From Pseudomonadota bacterium (GTDB taxonomy: Bacteria > Pseudomonadota > Gammaproteobacteria > Burkholderiales > Burkholderiaceae_C), in assembly GCA_022566735.1 (NCBI GenBank), contig JADFIG010000034.1:1-36919 (forward strand): 36,919 nt of DNA. Direction: 5' to 3'. Made by a program: the position numbers and the translations under genes. This document shows, piece after piece, positions 8,758 through 17,600 of this stretch. The notes under the pieces are model-generated. The model saw only the letters and a program-made list of their open reading frames with translations, did not search any database and was not told where the DNA came from. Each line of letters begins with the position of its first letter. The stretch's first letter is position 1.

Positions 8758-10515
8758 ATGGACCATTCCGCACCGCTGCCTTTCCTGCGCGAAACCCTGC
8801 TCTTCCTCACCCTGGTCGGCATCCTCATCCCGCTGCTGCAGCGCCTGCGCATCAACCAGGTGGTCGGCTTCCTCGTCATGGGCGTGCTCATCGGGCCCTA
8901 TGGCGTGGGCAGCTTTGTCGGCGACTGGCCCTGGCTGCGCTGGGTCACCATCCCGCGGCGCCAGGGCGTGCAGGCGCTGGCCGAGCTGGGCGTCATCTTC
9001 CTGATGTTCCTCATCGGGCTGGAGCTGTCGCTGCAGCGCATGTGGTCGCTGCGGCGCTGGGTGTTCGGCACGGGCACGGCCCAGGTGGTGCTGACGGCGC
9101 TGGCGCTGGGCGGGCTGGCCTGGGGCTTTGGCAACCCGCCGGAGGTGGCGCTGGTGCTGGGACTGGTGCTCTCGCTGTCGTCCACCGCGGTGGTCATGCA
9201 GCTGCTGACCGAAGAGCGCACCCTGGCCACGCCGCTGGGACAGGGCGCCTTCGCCATCCTGATGCTGCAGGACCTCGCCGTCGTGCCCCTGCTCATCGTC
9301 GTCGACCTGCTGGCGCGCGATGGCAGCCAGGGGGTGTGGGCCCAGCTGGCCACCACGATGGCGGTGTCGGTCGGGGTGATCGGCCTCATCCTGTGGGGCG
9401 GGCGCAAGCTGGTGGTGCCGCTGTTCCGCACCTTCGCGCAGTCCCGCCAGTCCGAGGTGTTCATGGCCCTGACCCTGCTGGTCACCCTGAGCATCGCCGG
9501 GGCCACGGCCGCGGCCGGCCTGTCGATGGCGCTGGGGGCCTTCCTGGCCGGCCTGTTGCTGGCGGAAACCGAGTACCGCCACGAGGTGGAGGTCACCATC
9601 GAGCCGTTCAAGGGCCTGCTCATGGGCCTGTTCTTCATGTCCGTGGGCATGGGCATCGATGTGCGCGAGGTGCTGCGCGACCCCTTCTGGCTGGGCGCTT
9701 CGGTGATCGGGCTCATGGGCATCAAGACGCTCGTCACCGGCCTGTTGCTGCGCGCTGGCGGGCTGAGCTGGGGCCAGTCGCTGCAAGGCGGCATGCTCCT
9801 GGGGCAAGGCGGCGAGTTCGCCTTCATCGTCATCGGTGCGGCACTGGGCGCGGACCTCCTCGACGCGGACATCGGCCAGTTCATGCTGCTGGTGGTGTCG
9901 CTGAGCCTGATGGTCACGCCGTTTTTCGCGCGGCTGGGCGAGCAGCTGGGCCGGCGCTGGGACGCGGCCCGGCACCCGCACCGGGACGCCCACAGCAGCC
10001 TGGCCGTGCCCGAGGTCGGCGGCCAGGTGGTCATCGTCGGTCACGGCCGCGTCGGCCAGTTGCTGGGCCAGGTGCTGGGCGAACAGCGCGTGCCCTACCT
10101 CGCGGTGGAGCACAACGCCGAGCGCGTGGCCCTGCTGCGCGCCCAGGGGGTGCCCATCTACTATGGCAACGCCGCGCGCGCCGACTTCCTCGGCAAGCTC
10201 GGCCTGGAGCGGGCCGCCTGCATGGTCGTCACCATGGACCAGCCCGCGGCGGCCATGCGCGTGGTGCAGAACGCGCGGCGCCTGCACCCGACGCTGCCGC
10301 TGTTCGCGCGCTCGCACGACGAGCAGCACGCGCGGGAGCTCATCCTGGCCGGCGCCACCCAGGTCGTGCCCGAAACCCTGGAGGCCGGCCTGCTGCTGAC
10401 CTCGCACGCCCTGGCCACCGTGGGGCTGGCCGAGCGCGACGTCCAGGCCATCGTCAGCGTGGCCCGTGACACAAGGATGCCCCAGGCCGGGGCGCCCCAG
10501 GCCGCGCGGCCTTGA
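8758..10515 (+). CDS. Second CPA2 cation:proton antiporter with RCK-N domain (KefB/KefC-like)
   Basis: A 585-residue paralogue of the gene just upstream, with the same layout: about 12 membrane helices, then a TrkA-N domain starting VVIVGHGRVGQLLGQVLG at about residue 422. Conserved helix features include INQVVGFLVMGVLIGP near the N terminus, and LAETEYRHEVE and GLFFMSVGMGID in the middle. Unlike its neighbour it has a longer periplasmic or cytoplasmic insert after the first helices (WPWLRWVTIPRRQG), a feature common in KefC-like CPA2 proteins. Only 9 bp separate the two genes, so they are surely cotranscribed. They may be functionally redundant or form a mixed pair; neither is shown here. 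Confidence 0.9.
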   Translation: MDHSAPLPFLRETLLFLTLVGILIPLLQRLRINQVVGFLVMGVLIGPYGVGSFVGDWPWLRWVTIPRRQGVQALAELGVIFLMFLIGLELSLQRMWSLRRWVFGTGTAQVVLTALALGGLAWGFGNPPEVALVLGLVLSLSSTAVVMQLLTEERTLATPLGQGAFAILMLQDLAVVPLLIVVDLLARDGSQGVWAQLATTMAVSVGVIGLILWGGRKLVVPLFRTFAQSRQSEVFMALTLLVTLSIAGATAAAGLSMALGAFLAGLLLAETEYRHEVEVTIEPFKGLLMGLFFMSVGMGIDVREVLRDPFWLGASVIGLMGIKTLVTGLLLRAGGLSWGQSLQGGMLLGQGGEFAFIVIGAALGADLLDADIGQFMLLVVSLSLMVTPFFARLGEQLGRRWDAARHPHRDAHSSLAVPEVGGQVVIVGHGRVGQLLGQVLGEQRVPYLAVEHNAERVALLRAQGVPIYYGNAARADFLGKLGLERAACMVVTMDQPAAAMRVVQNARRLHPTLPLFARSHDEQHARELILAGATQVVPETLEAGLLLTSHALATVGLAERDVQAIVSVARDTRMPQAGAPQAARP

Positions 10516-10554
10516 GGCACATCCGAGGTCCCTCGAGGCCAGGGCGAACGCCGC

Positions 10555-12042
10555 TCAGGCGGCCTTGCGCTGTGCTGCGGCAGCGGCCGCGGTGTGGGGC
10601 TTGCTGAAGGACATCACGCCGTCTTCCAGCTCGCCGTTGCGCAGCTGGTCCATGTCCAGCGCGTAGTTCTGGTACAGCTTCCAGGGGGCCTTGTCGGCGC
10701 CCTTGGGCAGCGCGGCGGCGGCGCGGGCCACGTAGCCGGAGCTCATGTCCAGCAGCGGCGCTTCCTTGACGCTGGGGTCGTTGCGGCGCGGCACGGCGAT
10801 GCGCGTGCCCGTCTTGTCCATGTGCTGGATGAGGCGGCAGACGTACTCGGCGATCAGGTCGGCCTTCAGCGTCCACGAGGCGTTGGTGTAGCCCAGCGTG
10901 TTCGACATGTTGGGCAGGTCATTGAACATCAGGCCCTTGTAGGAGATGCGCTTGCTCATGTCCACGGCCTCGCCGTCCACCGTCATGTTCATGCCGCCGA
11001 ACAGGCGCAGGTTCAGGCCGGTGGCGGTGACGATGATGTCGGCCTCCAGCACCTTGCCGGACTTCAGCAGGATGCCGTTCTTGACGAAGCGATCGATGTG
11101 GTCGGTCACCACCGAGGCCTTGCCCTGGCGCAGCACCTTGAACATGTCGCCATTGGGCACGGCGCACAGGCGCTGGTCCCAGGGCTTGTACGGCGGGGTG
11201 AAGTGCTTCATGTCGAAGTCCTTGCCGACCTGGGCCTGCACCTGCTTGAGCAGGAACTTGCGCATGGCGTTGGGGTACTTGCGCGACAGCTTGAAGATCA
11301 GCTGGGTGATGAAGTTGTTGCGCTTGCGGCAGATGTTGTAGACCGTCATCTCCGGCAGGAAGGTGCGCAGCAGTTTGGCCATCGGGTCCTGCTGCGGCAC
11401 CGAGACCACGTAGCTGGGCGTGCGCTGCAGCATGGTCACGTGCCGGGCCTTGTCCGTCATCGAGGGGATGAGGGTGATGGCCGTGGCGCCCGAGCCGATC
11501 ACGACCACGCGCTTGCCGCTGTAGTCGAGGTTCTCCGGCCAGAACTGCGGGTGGATGGTCTGGCCCTGGAAGTCGTCGCGGCCGGCGAACTCGGGCGTGA
11601 AGCCCTCTTCGTAGTTGTAGTAGCCAGAGCACATCATCAGCCAGTTGCAGCTCATCTGCACGGTCTCGCCGCTGGCCTTCTGCACTTGCAGCGTCCAGGA
11701 CGCGGTGTCGCTGCACCAGGCCGCCGACAGCACCTTGTGGCCGAAGCGGATGTTCTGCTCGATGCCGCCTTCGCGGGCGGTCTGCTGGATGTAGTTGCGG
11801 ATGCGGTCGCCGTCGGCGATGACCTGCGGCTCGGTCCAGGGCTTGAAGTTGTAGCCCAGGGTGTACATGTCCGAGTCGGAACGGATGCCGGGGTAGCGGA
11901 ACAGGTCCCAGGTGCCGCCGATGGTGTCGCGGCCCTCAAGGATGGCGAAGCTCTTGCCGGGGCACTGGTGGCGCAGGTGCCAGGCCGCACCGATGCCGGA
12001 CAGGCCGGCGCCGACGATCAGGACATCAAAGTGTTCGGACAT
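10555..12042 (-). CDS. EthA-like flavin-dependent Baeyer-Villiger monooxygenase
   Basis: A 495-residue FAD/NADPH enzyme closely resembling mycobacterial EthA in length and sequence along its whole length. It has the FAD-binding GAGLSGIG (11-18), the type I Baeyer-Villiger fingerprint FxGxxxHxxxWP realised at 158-169 (FQGQTIHPQFWP), the NADPH-binding GSGATA (183-188), and TATGLNL near residue 343. Such enzymes insert oxygen next to a ketone, or oxidise sulfides and thioamides. The C terminus ends in an alanine-rich tail. A clear AGGAG lies 8 nt before the ATG. The gene stands alone; the promoter and inverted repeat upstream suggest repression by a dimeric regulator. Its natural substrate cannot be told. 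Confidence 0.93.
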   Translation of the reverse strand: MSEHFDVLIVGAGLSGIGAAWHLRHQCPGKSFAILEGRDTIGGTWDLFRYPGIRSDSDMYTLGYNFKPWTEPQVIADGDRIRNYIQQTAREGGIEQNIRFGHKVLSAAWCSDTASWTLQVQKASGETVQMSCNWLMMCSGYYNYEEGFTPEFAGRDDFQGQTIHPQFWPENLDYSGKRVVVIGSGATAITLIPSMTDKARHVTMLQRTPSYVVSVPQQDPMAKLLRTFLPEMTVYNICRKRNNFITQLIFKLSRKYPNAMRKFLLKQVQAQVGKDFDMKHFTPPYKPWDQRLCAVPNGDMFKVLRQGKASVVTDHIDRFVKNGILLKSGKVLEADIIVTATGLNLRLFGGMNMTVDGEAVDMSKRISYKGLMFNDLPNMSNTLGYTNASWTLKADLIAEYVCRLIQHMDKTGTRIAVPRRNDPSVKEAPLLDMSSGYVARAAAALPKGADKAPWKLYQNYALDMDQLRNGELEDGVMSFSKPHTAAAAAAQRKAA

Positions 12043-12127
12043 GGCACAACTCCTGGGCTGGGGCTCTGGGGCCGTGCGGGTGTGTCTCCGGTGGGCACCC
12101 GCGGTTGGTGAAACTCAATGTGGATGG

Positions 12128-12159
12128 ACTCTATATTTGAAAATACACGTTGTCAAATA
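12128..12159 (-). promoter_or_regulatory. Promoter with overlapping operator-like inverted repeat for the EthA-like gene
   Basis: On the minus strand a perfect -35 box TTGACA (12156-12151) is followed after 17 bp by TAGAGT (12133-12128), four of six matches to -10. Overlapping it, TATTTGA (12134-12140) and TCAAATA (12153-12159) form a perfect 7-bp inverted repeat with a 12-bp spacer (26 bp in total). The segment is AT-rich in a GC-rich window. This size and placement suit a TetR-type repressor, as EthR does for EthA, but no regulator gene is in the window. Confidence 0.65.
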
Positions 12160-12220
12160 AGGCAATCCCCTGGTCGGGACGCATGGGCGTCAATCGGTGG
12201 CGGGTTTGTCATGCATTCGC

Positions 12221-12251
12221 CCATCCCCCCTCGGCTCGGGGGGTGGGATGG
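12221..12251. repeat. Strong palindromic hairpin in the ethA-gph intergenic region
   Basis: CCATCCC (12221-12227) pairs with GGGATGG (12245-12251), and inside it CCC pairs with GGG, giving about 10 bp of very stable stem. No T-run follows on either strand. The 260-bp gap (12043-12302) otherwise holds the EthA-type promoter and a gph upstream region in which I see no clear promoter. It could be a REP-like element or a transcript end. Confidence 0.45.
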
Positions 12252-12302
12252 CGTGCGCGTTAAGCTTGGCGGCCTTGTTGTGTCCCTCGTTTCGAGCCCC
12301 GC

Positions 12303-13037
12303 ATGAGCCACGCCCCTGCCATTTCCGTCCCTGTGGACACCCCCCTGCGCGCCGCCATCGTTGACCTCGACGGCACCCTGGTCGACACCCTCGGCGATTT
12401 CGTTGTCGTGCTCCAGCACACCCTGGCCGACATGGGCTGCAACCCCATCGAGATCGCGCGGGTGGACCGCGGCTTCGTGTCGATGACCGTGGGCAAGGGC
12501 ACCGAGGACCTGCTGCGCCGCAGCCTGGCCCATGCCTGGGGCCTGCCCGACGATGCGACCGAGGTGCGGGAGGCCGTGCCCGAAGCCTGGCGCCATTACG
12601 AGCCGCACTACCTGCGCCTCAATGGCCAGCACTCGGAGGTGTTCCCCGGCGTGGCCGAGGGCCTGGCCCAGCTGTCGGCCCTGGGCCTGCCGCTGGCCTG
12701 CCTGACCAACAAGCCCACCGCGTTCGCCGAGCAGCTGCTGGCGCGCAAGGGCCTGCGCGGGCACTTTGCCCACGTCTTCGGGGGCGATGCCTTCGCGCGC
12801 AAGAAGCCCGACCCGCTGCCGCTGATCAAGACCTGCGAGGCCCTGGGGCAGCCGCCTTCACAGACACTGATGGTGGGGGACTCCAGCAACGACGCCCAGG
12901 CCGCGCGCGCCGCCGGCTGCCCGGTGCTGCTGGTGAGCTATGGCTACAACCACGGCCACCCGATCGCCGAGGTGCCGGCGCTGGCCCACGTGGACCGGCT
13001 CGACCAGGTGGACTGGGCCGGCCTGTTCCCGCGCTGA
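12303..13037 (+). CDS. gph: Phosphoglycolate phosphatase
   Basis: HAD-superfamily phosphatase of 244 residues that removes 2-phosphoglycolate, a by-product of DNA 3'-end repair and oxygenase side reactions. It shows the nucleophile motif VDLDGTLVDT with D21 and D23, motif II in CLTNKP, the lysine in FARKKPDP, and the Mg-binding motif IV GDSSNDAQAARAAG. A helical cap sits between motifs I and II. Placement of gph just before the trp genes is a common Burkholderiales arrangement and supports the assignment over other HAD phosphatases. Here an opposite-strand gene separates it from trpE, so it is not simply cotranscribed with trp. Confidence 0.92.
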   Translation: MSHAPAISVPVDTPLRAAIVDLDGTLVDTLGDFVVVLQHTLADMGCNPIEIARVDRGFVSMTVGKGTEDLLRRSLAHAWGLPDDATEVREAVPEAWRHYEPHYLRLNGQHSEVFPGVAEGLAQLSALGLPLACLTNKPTAFAEQLLARKGLRGHFAHVFGGDAFARKKPDPLPLIKTCEALGQPPSQTLMVGDSSNDAQAARAAGCPVLLVSYGYNHGHPIAEVPALAHVDRLDQVDWAGLFPR

Positions 13038-13072
13038 GCGGGGCCCGGGCAGCGGCTGGGGCCTGGCGCGGA

Positions 13073-13711
13073 TCAGAGCAGCGCGTCCAGCACCGGCGGG
13101 GCGCGGAAGTCCAGCAGCGCGTCCTTGAGGTCCTGCGTGGTCGGGTGGTTGCCCAGCCACACGCGCAGCACGGCCGGGAAGAAGGCCGCGTCTTCGATGG
13201 GCAGACCGGCCGGCGCGCCGTTCACGTAGAACATGGTGCCGCGCCTGGGCACGTATTCGACCGACAGGGTGTCGTTGGGGTTGAGGCGGCGGATGCGCGA
13301 GAACTGCTCGCCCATGTTGCGGATGGCCGGGATCAGGCGGAAGAACTCCTCGCGCGGGCTGTTGGCCTCGATGCCGCGGGTGATGACCTTGCCGATCTCG
13401 TCGACGCGCATGCCCTGCAGCATCACGAAGCGCAGCTCCTTGGGCCCCCCGACGGTGAAGATCACCTCGGGCTTGGAAGACTTCTGCGGCACGTACAGGC
13501 CCACGGTGTAGAGCTTGGCCACGGCGCGGTAGGACACGCCCGTGCCATTGAGCGTCAGCGGGTTGCCCTCCACCTTGATGGCAGGGGCGTAGTGCACGCC
13601 CACCGTGTCGGCCGACTGCGCGTGCGCGGCTCCCGCCAGGCCGCCCAGGCTGGCCGCAACGGTCAGGCACAGCGCCAGGCACAGGGCCGGGGCGGAGGTG
13701 TGGTGCTGCAT
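13073..13711 (-). CDS. Exported chalcone-isomerase-like protein
   Basis: A 212-residue protein with a cleavable signal peptide (hydrophobic LCLALCLTVAASLGGLAG then AHAQS), hence periplasmic. The mature part resembles the bacterial chalcone isomerase-like family: LNGTGVSYRAVAKLYTVGLY, then VGGPKELRFVMLQG, and RRGTMFYVNGAPAG towards the end. Plant chalcone isomerases cyclise flavonoids, but most bacterial members are of unknown function and may bind fatty acids or lipids. I chose the ATG directly before the signal peptide (13711) over an upstream ATG at 13768. It runs opposite to gph and trpE, with the gph end 35 bp away. Confidence 0.85.
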   Translation of the reverse strand: MQHHTSAPALCLALCLTVAASLGGLAGAAHAQSADTVGVHYAPAIKVEGNPLTLNGTGVSYRAVAKLYTVGLYVPQKSSKPEVIFTVGGPKELRFVMLQGMRVDEIGKVITRGIEANSPREEFFRLIPAIRNMGEQFSRIRRLNPNDTLSVEYVPRRGTMFYVNGAPAGLPIEDAAFFPAVLRVWLGNHPTTQDLKDALLDFRAPPVLDALL

Positions 13712-13911
13712 GTGGGTCTCGCGTGGGTGGTGGTCAGGCTGCGGATTGTTGCCCGTGCAGCGTTGCATGCCATGTGCGTTTTCCCGGTGCCCAGGGCCGA
13801 TCCGCGGGCCATCCCGACGTCCATTTCGGGGATGGCTGCGGCCACACCGGGGGCGAATCCGCGCCGCATCGCGCCGGGGCCGGCTGTCATGTGTGCCAGC
13901 GACCGCCCTGC

Positions 13912-13917
13912 TACACT
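13912..13917 (+). promoter_or_regulatory. Candidate -10 box for the trpE transcript
   Basis: TACACT (four of six matches to TATAAT) lies six bases before the leader ATG at 13924. Transcription would therefore begin at or very near that A. No good -35 box is seen 16-18 bp upstream, so the promoter call rests on the spacing and context. Confidence 0.45.
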
Positions 13918-13923
13918 GATTTC

Positions 13924-13989
13924 ATGTTCGTCCCACGCAAACAGACCCGAGGTGCGCACGACCGGGGAGCCTGGCCCTGGCGTCGCTGA
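13924..13989 (+). CDS. trpL: Candidate trp leader peptide before trpE (W-P-W)
   Basis: A 21-codon ORF ending GAWPWRR-stop, with Trp codons at positions 17 and 19 (13972-13974 and 13978-13980), 138 bp upstream of trpE. Two Trp codons so close together near the end of a tiny ORF ahead of a trp gene is the hallmark of ribosome-mediated attenuation: a ribosome short of charged tRNA-Trp would stall there. No Shine-Dalgarno precedes the ATG, but the -10 box is placed so that the ATG may be the 5' end of the mRNA, as reported for the rhizobial trpL. A similar ORF with W-W precedes trpG in this window, which supports both. Not conserved-checked. Confidence 0.65.
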   Translation: MFVPRKQTRGAHDRGAWPWRR

Positions 13990-14061
13990 TGCCTGCCTGA
14001 CGTTGCCGCACACGTCGCCGCACACGCCATGCACACCCTGCAGGCGACCTTGTCTGTTTCC
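13979..14061 (+). promoter_or_regulatory. Candidate trpE attenuator: alternative leader RNA pairings
   Basis: Three exclusive pairings are visible. Strand 1, GGCGTC over the second Trp codon (13979-13984), can pair with GACGTT (13999-14004, two G-U pairs). GCCTGC (13991-13996) can pair with GCAGGC (14040-14045). The same 3' segment can instead close a hairpin CGCC-AT-GCA / TGC-A-GGCG (14025-14046) followed by the T-rich stretch CTTGTCTGTTTC, the nearest thing to a terminator. A direct repeat GCCGCACACG occurs at 14005-14014 and 14017-14026. The fold was judged by eye. Confidence 0.45.
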
Positions 14062-14066
14062 TGCCA

Positions 14067-14087
14067 GCGCCGCGCACCCTGCGGCGC
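14067..14087 (+). other. Stable hairpin in the trpE 5' leader
   Basis: GCGCCGC and GCGGCGC form a perfect 7-bp stem with a 7-nt loop, 40 bp before trpE. No T-run follows, so it is unlikely to be an intrinsic terminator; it could be a pause site. Confidence 0.4.
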
Positions 14088-14103
14088 CCCGGCCGACGCA
14101 CCT

Positions 14104-14119
14104 GGGGCACGGAGGCCCC
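14104..14119 (+). promoter_or_regulatory. trpE ribosome binding site inside a small hairpin
   Basis: GGGGC (14104-14108) pairs with GCCCC (14115-14119) around the loop ACGGAG. The only Shine-Dalgarno of trpE, GGAGG (14111-14115), lies in the loop and at the base of the 3' arm, 11 nt before the ATG. Translation of trpE may thus depend on opening this hairpin. Confidence 0.45.
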
Positions 14120-14126
14120 GCGAACC

Positions 14127-15614
<1,488 letters not shown>

Positions 15615-16763
15615 TTCCTGGGGCCGGTTTGCCGCCCAGCAGCCGCGCCCGCAGCCAGGCCTGCGCGGGGACTTCCAGCCCGCGGTAGGTCAGCACGGCC
15701 AGCCCGAAGGTCAGCCCCAGGTAGCCCAGCAGCCAGGCCGGCGAGGCCAGCGGCAGGCGTTCGGGCTGTGCGCCCGACAGGTTGGCCACCAGCAGCTGCA
15801 GCGGGAAGTGCAACAGGTAGCTGGCGTAGGTCGTGTTGCCCAGCGTGGCGATGAAGCCTGACACCGAAGGCGATGTGGGCCGCACCCAGCGCAGCAGCAG
15901 CAGGATGGCCAGCGGCGCCAGCAACGCCGTGTAGAACATGGGGCGCAGCAGACCCCAGGCCGTCACCGCCGTGCCCGCCGCGAGCAAGGCCACCATGCCT
16001 GCCGCCAGCCCACGCTGCAGGCCCGCGCCCACACGCTGCATCGCCTCGTGCGCCAGGTGGGTGAGCGCGCCCAGGTAGAAAAAAAACACGCACAGCACGA
16101 TGGGGTGCTCGGTGCGCTTGCTGGCATAGACCGCGCCGGCCAGGCCGATCAGGCCCAGCACCTGCCACCAGCGCGTCACCCCCAGGCGGCACAGCGCGAA
16201 GAACAGCGCATAGACCAGCACCTCGATGGATACGCTCCAGATCGGCCCGTTGAACGACCACTCCGAGCGCCCCGGCCAGTCGCTGGCCAGGAACAGCTGC
16301 AGTGCGAAATGCGGCCAATCGTTGAACTGGTAGACGTAGTCCGCGCCGTGCTGACTGCGGTACCACCACGCCATCAGCGCCACCGCGAGCAGCGTGAGCA
16401 GGTGCAGCGGGTAGAGCCGCGAGAAGCGCAGCACCGCGAAACGCCAGGCGTTCACCTGGCCCGATTGCACGGGGCGCGCGTACTTCCAGAAGAAGATGAA
16501 GCCCGACAACGCCCAGAACACCTGTACCCCCAGCCAGCCCGCCTCGTAGAACGGTTTGAGCAGACCGTAGAGCGGCTGTGCGCTGACGCTGAAGCCCTGG
16601 TGGGCGGCACCGACCACGTGGAAGTGGTTGTAGTGCCACAGCAGCACGGAGATGGCGCACGCAAAGCGCAACACCTCCAGCCCCAGCAGCGCGTGGCCTT
16701 CGTCGGCGCGGGCGGCCGTGGCGGGCGTGTGTGCGCGAGACGACGGCAGATGGGCAGCTGGCA

Positions 16764-16769
16764 TAGAAT
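16764..16769 (+). promoter_or_regulatory. Candidate -10 box for the trpGDC transcript
   Basis: TAGAAT matches TATAAT at five of six positions. With usual spacing transcription would start at about 16776-16777, on the ATG of the W-W leader peptide. No clear -35 hexamer. The box overlaps the start codon of the opposite-strand acyltransferase gene (cat at 16762-16764). Confidence 0.5.
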
Positions 16770-16776
16770 GACCATC

Positions 16777-16836
16777 ATGCAGCAACCCCGGGTCATGTCC
16801 ATCCTCGTTGTCAAGGATATCCGCTGGTGGCGGTGA
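16777..16836 (+). CDS. trpL: Candidate trp leader peptide before trpG (W-W)
   Basis: A 19-codon ORF ending DIRWWR-stop, with tandem Trp codons at 16825-16830, 169 bp before trpG. Tandem Trp codons two codons from the stop of a tiny ORF ahead of trp genes indicate ribosome-mediated attenuation of trpGDC. Three in-frame ATGs are possible (16768, 16777, 16795); none has a Shine-Dalgarno. I chose 16777 because the -10 box TAGAAT would start transcription on it, which would make the message leaderless. The ORF before trpE ends in the same style (W-P-W-R-R-stop against W-W-R-stop), so the two support each other. Confidence 0.7.
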   Translation: MQQPRVMSILVVKDIRWWR

Positions 16837-16907
16837 CGCCAGCCCGTGACCACCTGACCCTGCGCGCCGCCACCCCAGCGGCATCGCCCTCAACAGGGTC
16901 CCGACCC
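16825..16907 (+). promoter_or_regulatory. Candidate trpG attenuator: alternative leader RNA pairings
   Basis: Segment 1, GGTGG over the Trp codons (16826-16830), can pair with CCACC (16850-16854). Directly next to it GACCCTG (16856-16862) can pair perfectly with CAGGGTC (16894-16900), enclosing a smaller hairpin GCCGC/GCGGC (16867-16871 with 16878-16882). The 3' part GGGT can instead pair with ACCC (16904-16907). This gives the 1:2, 2:3, 3:4 logic of an attenuator, but the last stem is only 4 bp and no T-run follows, so the end event may not be intrinsic termination. Confidence 0.45.
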
Positions 16908-17005
16908 GGGGGATGGCCGAGCAACGCTGCCCGCCAGCGTCCGGCCCGCCGAGGGGATGGTACAAACCCACCCCGTGAACCCATCCTGATGTGAGGATTG
17001 CGGCC

Positions 17006-17590
17006 ATGCTGCTGATGATCGACAACTACGACAGCTTCACCTTCAACCTCGTCCAGTACTTTTGTGAGCTGGGCGAAGAGGTCAAGGTGGTGCGCAACGA
17101 CGAAATCACGCTCGACGAGATCGCCGCGCTCAAGGCCGACCGCCTCGTGCTCTCGCCCGGTCCCTGCTCGCCCGCCGAAGCCGGGGTGTGCGTGCCGGCC
17201 CTGCAGCGCTTTGCCGGCCAGCTGCCCATCCTGGGCGTGTGCCTGGGCCACCAGAGCATCGGTGCGGCCCTGGGCGGCAAGGTGGTGCGGGCGCACGAAC
17301 AGATGCACGGCAAGACCAGCGTCATCACCACCGACGAGCAGGGCGTCTTCGCCGGCCTGCCCCGCCAGTTCACCGTGATCCGCTACCACTCGCTGGCCAT
17401 CGAGCGTGCCTCGCTGCCCGACTGCCTGCACATCTCGGCCACCACCGAGGACGGCGAGATCATGGGCGTGCGCCACACCGCGTCCCTGACCGACCCGAAC
17501 TTCGCGCCGCTGGAGGGCGTGCAGTTCCACCCCGAGTCCATCCTGACCGAGCACGGCCACGCCATGCTGGCCAACTTCCTGAAGATGTGA
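17006..17590 (+). CDS. trpG: Anthranilate synthase component II (glutamine amidotransferase)
   Basis: Class I glutamine amidotransferase of 194 residues that feeds ammonia to TrpE. It begins [19 protein letters not shown], has the oxyanion segment [11 protein letters not shown], the catalytic cysteine C79 in [10 protein letters not shown], and the histidine-glutamate pair in [18 protein letters not shown] five codons earlier is an alternative start; the ATG was chosen since the conserved N terminus begins there. The signature [11 protein letters not shown] separates it from carbamoyl-phosphate and GMP synthase amidotransferases. It heads a tight trpG-trpD-trpC unit (10 bp to trpD). It may also serve p-aminobenzoate synthesis, as in some bacteria with a shared subunit. 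Confidence 0.97.
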   Translation: MLLMIDNYDSFTFNLVQYFCELGEEVKVVRNDEITLDEIAALKADRLVLSPGPCSPAEAGVCVPALQRFAGQLPILGVCLGHQSIGAALGGKVVRAHEQMHGKTSVITTDEQGVFAGLPRQFTVIRYHSLAIERASLPDCLHISATTEDGEIMGVRHTASLTDPNFAPLEGVQFHPESILTEHGHAMLANFLKM

Positions 17591-17600
17591 GGCTGCCGTC

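Noticed and set aside
6811..10407. Very long antisense reading frame (about 1200 codons) opposite the two antiporter genes; similar ones at 17460-20993 and 22977-26537
   Set aside because: They are rich in His, Gln, Ala, Gly and Arg without domains, run across several real genes and reflect GC-skewed third positions on the other strand.
10516..10554. CGAGG-TC-CCTCG as a bidirectional terminator between the antiporter and EthA-like genes
   Set aside because: The loop would be two bases and no T-run exists on either side.
14041..14061. Classical intrinsic terminator in the trpE leader
   Set aside because: The tract after the hairpin (CTTGTCTGTTTC) is T-rich but interrupted, so I call it only a candidate attenuator.
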